Shown here piece by piece: positions 6,194 to 9,969 of a stretch of 9,969 nucleotides of DNA. Within the stretch, counting starts at the first letter, position 1. Each line of letters opens with the position of its first letter. The position numbers and the translations under genes are program-made. The stretch is from NCBI GenBank assembly GCA_031401675.1, contig JANNRR010000071.1, positions 1 through 9,969 of the forward strand. The letters are read 5' to 3'. Source of the DNA: JANNRR01 sp031401675 (GTDB taxonomy: Bacteria; Pseudomonadota; Alphaproteobacteria; Rhodobacterales; Rhodobacteraceae). Below the pieces are notes generated by a model that did not search any database, was not told the origin of the DNA, and saw only the letters and a program-made list of their open reading frames with translations.

Positions 6194-7150
6194 ATGCCGA
6201 CGATCACCGAAACCGTCATCCGCGCCCAGTTCCCCTACTGGCGGGCCGCCCTGCGCCAACCGGTGCCACTGCTGCGGGCCCGCACTCTGGTTCTGACCGG
6301 CTGCGGCACCTCCTTCTACCTTGCGCAGTCGCTGGCCTGTGCTTTCAACGCGCAGGGGCAAAGTGCCATCGCGGTGCCGGGCGCCGAATGGGCCCGGCGG
6401 CCCGGCAGCTATCTGGCCGATCCGACCGGCTGTCTGGTGGTCGGACTGTCGCGCTCTGGCACCACAACCGAAACGGTTCAGGCAATCGAGGCCAGCCGGG
6501 CCCGGGGCTGGCCGACCTATGCCCTGTCCTGCGCTTCGGATTCCGCGATCCTGCGCGCCGCCGACAGCGGGCTTTTTCTGGCTACCGACCCGGATGAAGG
6601 CATCGTGATGACGGTGTCGGCCAGCCTGATGCTGCTGGGTGGTCTGCGCCTTGCCGGGATCACTCTGCCGGATGCCGTGATCGCCGCGGCACAGGCGGCG
6701 CTGGCGCAAATGGACGCCGGTCTGGCGGCGATCCTGCCCGGGCGCAGCCATTTCGTCTACCTCGGGGCCGGGGCAAACTACGGCCTTGCCGCCGAGGGCT
6801 GCCTGAAGCTGCAGGAAATGAGCCTGTCGTTCAGCCACGCCTTTCACCCGATGGAATACCGCCACGGCCCGATTTCGCTGACCGATGAACGCAGTGTCGT
6901 GGTGATCGCCTATTCCGACGATACCGCGTCCGAAGAAGCGCGCGTTGCCGCAGATGTGCAGGCCAAGGGTGCCACGGTCATCGGCTTCAACGGCCCCGGC
7001 GACCTGCGAATCGTCCCCGGGGTCACCGGGTTGGCCGCGACGCTGGCCGCCCTGCCCGCCCTGCAAATCATGGGGGAACGGCTGGCCCTGCACAAAGGCA
7101 TCAACACCGAATCCCCCCGCCACCTGACCAAAGTCGTGGTCCTGACCTGA
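6194..7150 (+). CDS. SIS-domain sugar isomerase, GlmS isomerase-like; candidate hexosamine-6-phosphate deaminase
   Basis: 318 residues with two SIS subdomains and no glutaminase domain. First SIS: LTGCGTSFYL (34-43) and LSRSGTTTETV (85-95), the phosphosugar-binding loops. Second SIS: GAGANYGLAAEGCLKLQE (191-208) and EYRHGPISL (221-229). The C-terminus ESPRHLTKVVVLT mirrors the PRNLAK tail of GlmS. Relative to E. coli GlmS, Glu488, His504 and Lys603 have counterparts at Glu208, His224 and Lys313 with identical spacing (16 residues between Glu and His, Lys five from the end). So the isomerase chemistry seems intact, while glutamine-dependent ammonia supply is absent. Such lone domains act as deaminating isomerases (NagB-II or AgaS type): hexosamine 6-phosphate to ketose 6-phosphate plus ammonia. 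Start ATG 6194 has a weak GAAAG eight bases before. FrlB-like deglycase is an alternative. Confidence 0.85.
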   Translation: MPTITETVIRAQFPYWRAALRQPVPLLRARTLVLTGCGTSFYLAQSLACAFNAQGQSAIAVPGAEWARRPGSYLADPTGCLVVGLSRSGTTTETVQAIEASRARGWPTYALSCASDSAILRAADSGLFLATDPDEGIVMTVSASLMLLGGLRLAGITLPDAVIAAAQAALAQMDAGLAAILPGRSHFVYLGAGANYGLAAEGCLKLQEMSLSFSHAFHPMEYRHGPISLTDERSVVVIAYSDDTASEEARVAADVQAKGATVIGFNGPGDLRIVPGVTGLAATLAALPALQIMGERLALHKGINTESPRHLTKVVVLT

Positions 7151-7161
7151 AGGATTGATCC

Positions 7162-8217
7162 ATGGCAGAGGTATCGGTCAGCGAACTTGTCAAAGCCTAC
7201 GGCGCGACGCAGGTCATGCACGGCGTATCGTTCGACGTGGCCGACGGCGAGTTCGTGGCGCTGGTCGGCCCCTCGGGTTGCGGCAAATCCACCCTGCTGC
7301 GGATGATCGCAGGGCTGGAGGATATCACCGGCGGCACCGTCTCGATTGCCGGGCGCGTGGTCAACGAAGTGGAACCAAAGGCGCGCGACATCGCCATGGT
7401 GTTTCAGAACTACGCACTGTACCCGCACATGACCGTGCGCGAAAACATGGGGTTTTCACTGCGCCTGCGCGGCGCGACCCGGCAGGATATCGATCGGCGG
7501 GTGGATGTGGCTGCCGGGATTCTGGGGATGACGCCCTATCTGGACCGGATGCCCAAACAGCTATCGGGCGGCCAGCGGCAGCGGGTCGCGATGGGCAGGG
7601 CGATTGTCCGGCAACCGGCGGTGTTTCTGTTCGATGAGCCGCTTTCGAACCTTGATGCCGCCTTGCGGTTGCAGATGCGGGCAGAGATTCGCAGCCTGCA
7701 CGAACGCCTGGGCTCGACCTCGATCTTTGTCACGCATGATCAGGTCGAAGCGATGACGATGGCCGACCGCATCGTGGTGATGCGGGCCGGGCGGCTGGAA
7801 CAGGCCGGAGCACCGCTGGAACTTTATGACCGACCGGCCAATGCCTTTGTCGCCGGCTTTATCGGCTCGCCGGCGATGAACCTGCTGCCGGGTCTGGCTG
7901 CCGACGGGCGGGTCAGCCTTGGCCCCGGCCTCAGCCTGCCGCTGGAGACGCCGGCCGACGGGCGCATCCTGTACGGGGTGCGCCCCGAACACCTGGATCT
8001 GGTCGCCGCCGAAACCCCCGACGCCTTCACTGCCACGGTGACGCTGGTGGAAAGCACCGGGGCTGCAATGCTGGTGGCGACCAAAGCCGACGAGGTGCCG
8101 CTGCATGCGCAGTTTGCCGACCGCCCTGCCCTGCGGCGCGGCGACCGCGTCGGTTTGCGGCCAAAACCCGGACTTGCCCATGTCTTCGACGCTGAAACAA
8201 GCATGAGGATCGGATGA
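7162..8217 (+). CDS. Sugar ABC transporter ATP-binding protein (MsmK/UgpC/MalK type)
   Basis: 351 residues, normal for carbohydrate uptake (CUT1) ATPases. The nucleotide-binding domain shows Walker A GPSGCGKST (36-44), the Q-loop in FQNYALYPHMTVRENMGF (Gln82), signature LSGGQRQR (134-141), Walker B VFLFDEP (154-160), D-loop SNLD (162-165) and the switch His192 in FVTHDQVEAMTMAD. After about residue 230 follows the TOBE/OB-fold regulatory domain (GSPAMNLLPG, YGVRPEHLDL). It sits on the inner face of the membrane and powers import with two permeases, not seen here, and the binding protein encoded downstream. The ATG at 7162 has GAAGGA (7149-7154) seven bases upstream, overlapping the stop of the SIS gene. 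Its stop overlaps the next start (ATGA), implying coupling. Sugar specificity is not readable from an ATPase. Confidence 0.95.
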   Translation: MAEVSVSELVKAYGATQVMHGVSFDVADGEFVALVGPSGCGKSTLLRMIAGLEDITGGTVSIAGRVVNEVEPKARDIAMVFQNYALYPHMTVRENMGFSLRLRGATRQDIDRRVDVAAGILGMTPYLDRMPKQLSGGQRQRVAMGRAIVRQPAVFLFDEPLSNLDAALRLQMRAEIRSLHERLGSTSIFVTHDQVEAMTMADRIVVMRAGRLEQAGAPLELYDRPANAFVAGFIGSPAMNLLPGLAADGRVSLGPGLSLPLETPADGRILYGVRPEHLDLVAAETPDAFTATVTLVESTGAAMLVATKADEVPLHAQFADRPALRRGDRVGLRPKPGLAHVFDAETSMRIG

Positions 8218-9263
8218 CCGACGACCTTGCCCTGTCGCAGTTCCGCCCCCGCCCGTCGCTGGTCGTGCCACAATCCGGCATCACCGCGCCCTGCCGCGAC
8301 GTGATCGATGCCCACAATCATCTGGGCATCTTCGGCGGCAACTGGGACCGGCACCCGGCCGAAGCGTTCTTTGCCCATCTCGACCGGACCCGGGTGGTGC
8401 ATTACGTCGATCTGGATGGCGGCTGGGGCGAGGATATCCTTGCCGACCGCCTGCGCCGGTACAAGCAGGCGGCACCGGAACGCTACCGGGTATTTGGCGG
8501 CGTCGATTGGGCAAAATGGGCCGACGAAGGCCACGGCTTTGCCGACCGCGCCGCACACCGGTTGCGGGCGCAGGCGGCGCGCGGCGCGCAGGGGTTGAAA
8601 ATCTGGAAACCCTTCGGTTTGCAGGTTACCGACGATGCCGGCCAGCTGGCTCGGATCGACGACCCAAGGCTTGATCCGATCTGGGCTGCCGCCGGGCAAC
8701 TTGGCCTGCCCGTCATGATCCATATCGCCGATCCGGTCGCGTTCTTTGACCCACTCAGCTCGACCAATGAACGTTGGGAGGAACTGCATGCCCACCCCGA
8801 CTGGCAATTCCCGTCGCCGCCGTTTCCGGCCTTTGCCAGCCTGATCGCGGCCTTTGCCACGCTGGTCCGCCGCCATCCCGGCACGACCTTCATCGGGGCG
8901 CATGTCGGCTGCTACGCCGAAAATCTGGGCTGGGTTTCGGCGCTGATGGACACCTGTCCTAACCTGATGGTGGATTTTTCCGCCCGCATCGCCGAGCTTG
9001 GCCGCCAACCCTACTCGGCCCGCCGCTTCTTTCTGCGCCACGCCGACCGCATCCTGTTTGGCACTGACGCCGGGCCGGACCTTGCCACCTATGGCCTGTA
9101 CGCGCGCTTCCTTGAATCCGAAGACGAATACTTCAGCTACAGCCCCGACGAGGTTCCCGGCCAGGGCCGCTGGATGATCTATGGCCTGAACCTGCCGCGC
9201 CCGGTGCTCGACAAGGTCTACCACGACAACGCTGCCCGGCTGTTCGGGCTTTTGGGGGGATGA
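8214..9263 (+). CDS. Metal-dependent amidohydrolase (Amidohydrolase_2, COG2159-like), substrate unknown
   Basis: 349 residues of the TIM-barrel amidohydrolase superfamily. Expected metal and catalytic residues are all in place: HxH in DAHNHLG (His34, His36), His170 in VMIHIADP, His230 in FIGAHVGCYAEN and Asp285 in LFGTDAGPD. GLKIWKPFG (127-135) lies on the strand where some relatives carry a catalytic or metal-bridging Lys. The C-terminal KVYHDNAARLFG is typical of PF04909. This family includes decarboxylases, hydratases and sugar lactonases (fucono-, rhamnono- and galactarolactonases), so the reaction is open. Neither a signal peptide nor membrane segment is seen, so it is cytoplasmic. Its ATG overlaps the ATPase stop and is preceded by GAGGA four bases upstream. 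It lies between transporter genes, so it probably acts on the imported compound. Deacetylation or deacylation of an amino sugar is one possibility, but no close precedent comes to mind. Confidence 0.85.
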   Translation: MTDDLALSQFRPRPSLVVPQSGITAPCRDVIDAHNHLGIFGGNWDRHPAEAFFAHLDRTRVVHYVDLDGGWGEDILADRLRRYKQAAPERYRVFGGVDWAKWADEGHGFADRAAHRLRAQAARGAQGLKIWKPFGLQVTDDAGQLARIDDPRLDPIWAAAGQLGLPVMIHIADPVAFFDPLSSTNERWEELHAHPDWQFPSPPFPAFASLIAAFATLVRRHPGTTFIGAHVGCYAENLGWVSALMDTCPNLMVDFSARIAELGRQPYSARRFFLRHADRILFGTDAGPDLATYGLYARFLESEDEYFSYSPDEVPGQGRWMIYGLNLPRPVLDKVYHDNAARLFGLLGG

Positions 9264-9377
9264 GAATGGCCCCCGACACCCTTGACCAAACCCGCCTCCG
9301 CAGCCCCTGCCCTGCCCATGCCCCGACCCGATCACCTGCCACCTGTACCCCACCAATCAGCAACGTAAGGGAAAGCC
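9264..9377 (+). other. C-rich, G-poor intercistronic leader before the binding-protein gene
   Basis: These 114 bases contain no credible gene. About half of the bases from 9269 to 9360 are C, while G is scarce, with pyrimidine runs spaced along the strand. This is the composition of Rho-utilisation (rut) regions. It is the largest gap inside the plus-strand operon; the other junctions range from a 4-bp overlap to a 15-bp gap. TTGACC at 9282-9287 could be a -35 box but I see no matching -10. The region ends in a good Shine-Dalgarno, AAGGGA (9367-9372), for the next gene. Confidence 0.4.
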
Positions 9378-9969
9378 ATGAACCGCCTCAGCACCGCCGC
9401 CCTCGCCCTCCTGTTTGCCGCGTCTGCGGCCGGGGCCGAAACCACCATCACCTATCAGCTGTGGGGCAGCCCGCAGGAAGGCGAGGTCTGGCAGGCCATC
9501 GCCGCAGCCTTCGAGGCGCAGAACCCCGACAAAAAGGTCAACGTCGAGCTGTCCGACTGGGACAGCTATTGGCAGAAGCTGCAGGTTCTGGTGGCCGGCG
9601 GCACCCCGCCCGACGTCTTTGCCATGGACGCGCCGTTGTATCTGGACTGGCAATCGCGCGGCGTGCTTCTGGACCTGCAGCCCTATCTGGATCTGGACCC
9701 CGCCATCCTCGACGGCGTCTATCCGGTGACACTGCAGGCATACCGGACCGCAGACGGCATCTTCGGCCTGCCGCGCGACTTTCAGACCATCGTGCTGTAT
9801 TACAACAGGGACATGTTCGATGCCGCCGGTCTGGCCTATCCGACCGAGGCCTGGACCTATGAGGATCTGCGCGCCGCCGCCAAACAGCTGACGCTGGACA
9901 AGGACGGCGACGGCGCCACCGATCAATGGGGCTTCTGGGATGGCGGCTACGATATGGAGCCGTTCTGGG
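9378..9969 (+). CDS. Extracellular sugar-binding protein of an ABC transporter (family 1), 5' part only
   Basis: Open from ATG 9378 to the window edge: 197 full codons of a protein normally about 410-430 residues. AAGGGA (9367-9372) lies 5 bases before the start. A short secretion signal is clear: MNRLSTAALALLFAASAAGA, with cleavage likely after residue 20 (AGA then ETT), so the mature protein is periplasmic. There is no Cys at the cleavage site, so it is not a lipoprotein. The mature part shows the family-1 pattern ITYQLWGSPQEGEVWQAI, FEAQNP, LQVLVAGGTPPDVFAMD, GVLLDLQPYLD, GLPRDFQTIVLYYNRDMFDAAGL and EAWTYEDLRAAAKQLT. It delivers a carbohydrate to the permease pair that should lie just downstream. 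Acidic KDGDGATDQWGF resembles loops common in this family. The ligand is presumably the amino sugar or conjugate degraded by the upstream enzymes (inference). Confidence 0.93.
   Translation, partial: MNRLSTAALALLFAASAAGAETTITYQLWGSPQEGEVWQAIAAAFEAQNPDKKVNVELSDWDSYWQKLQVLVAGGTPPDVFAMDAPLYLDWQSRGVLLDLQPYLDLDPAILDGVYPVTLQAYRTADGIFGLPRDFQTIVLYYNRDMFDAAGLAYPTEAWTYEDLRAAAKQLTLDKDGDGATDQWGFWDGGYDMEPFW

Noticed and set aside
5060..7123. 687-codon minus-strand frame covering the kinase and SIS genes
   Set aside because: It spans the end of deoR and two motif-complete genes and their junctions on the other strand. Its composition (Gly, Arg, Gln, His rich) is that of a shadow frame.
9260..9862. 200-codon plus-strand frame starting at the amidohydrolase stop (ATGA)
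   Set aside because: The overlap at the start looks like translational coupling, but the frame runs about 480 bases into the binding-protein gene out of frame. That gene has a clear signal peptide and Shine-Dalgarno, and this frame has no recognisable protein features.

Overview
The window is dense, high-GC bacterial DNA with short intergenic gaps, overlapping starts and stops, and long antisense shadow frames. The gene types (an MttB-family methyltransferase, a malyl-CoA lyase, a DUF1612 protein, a DeoR-controlled sugar ABC operon) suggest an alphaproteobacterium, probably Rhodobacterales or a relative. That placement rests on remembered family similarity, not on a database search. No RNA gene, CRISPR array, insertion sequence or phage gene was seen.

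Left part (1-1671), one-carbon and C4 acyl-CoA metabolism. The 3' end of a trimethylamine methyltransferase (MttB) family gene runs in from the left edge. It converges on a complete malyl-CoA lyase gene on the minus strand, whose protein resembles the serine-cycle MclA enzyme. A consensus -35 box lies upstream of the lyase.

Middle (about 1672-2966). A gene for a DUF1612/helix-turn-helix protein of the RHE_PE00001 type, with no known function. A perfect 12-bp inverted repeat lies immediately before, and just touching, its most plausible ATG. This gene separates two metabolic modules.

Right part (2995-9969), a sugar or amino-sugar catabolic locus. A minus-strand kbaZ/gatZ-like gene is divergent from a plus-strand operon: deoR-type repressor, BadF/BadG-type (GlcNAc/glucosamine kinase-like) kinase, a stand-alone GlmS-type SIS isomerase domain, an MsmK/UgpC-type ABC ATPase, a metal-dependent amidohydrolase (Amidohydrolase_2), and the start of a family-1 sugar-binding protein gene that leaves the window. 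The 143-bp divergent region holds two promoters whose -35 boxes overlap inside an imperfect palindrome, plus a 15-bp direct repeat in the kbaZ leader.

Working model (inference): the ABC transporter imports an amino sugar or amino-sugar conjugate. The kinase phosphorylates it at C6, and the SIS enzyme deaminates and isomerises it to a ketose 6-phosphate. If the sugar has the galacto configuration, the lone KbaZ-like protein could epimerise tagatose 6-phosphate to fructose 6-phosphate, an activity known in its Pfam family PF08013, so no tagatose-bisphosphate aldolase would be needed. The amidohydrolase is the unexplained enzyme; it may trim the imported substrate.
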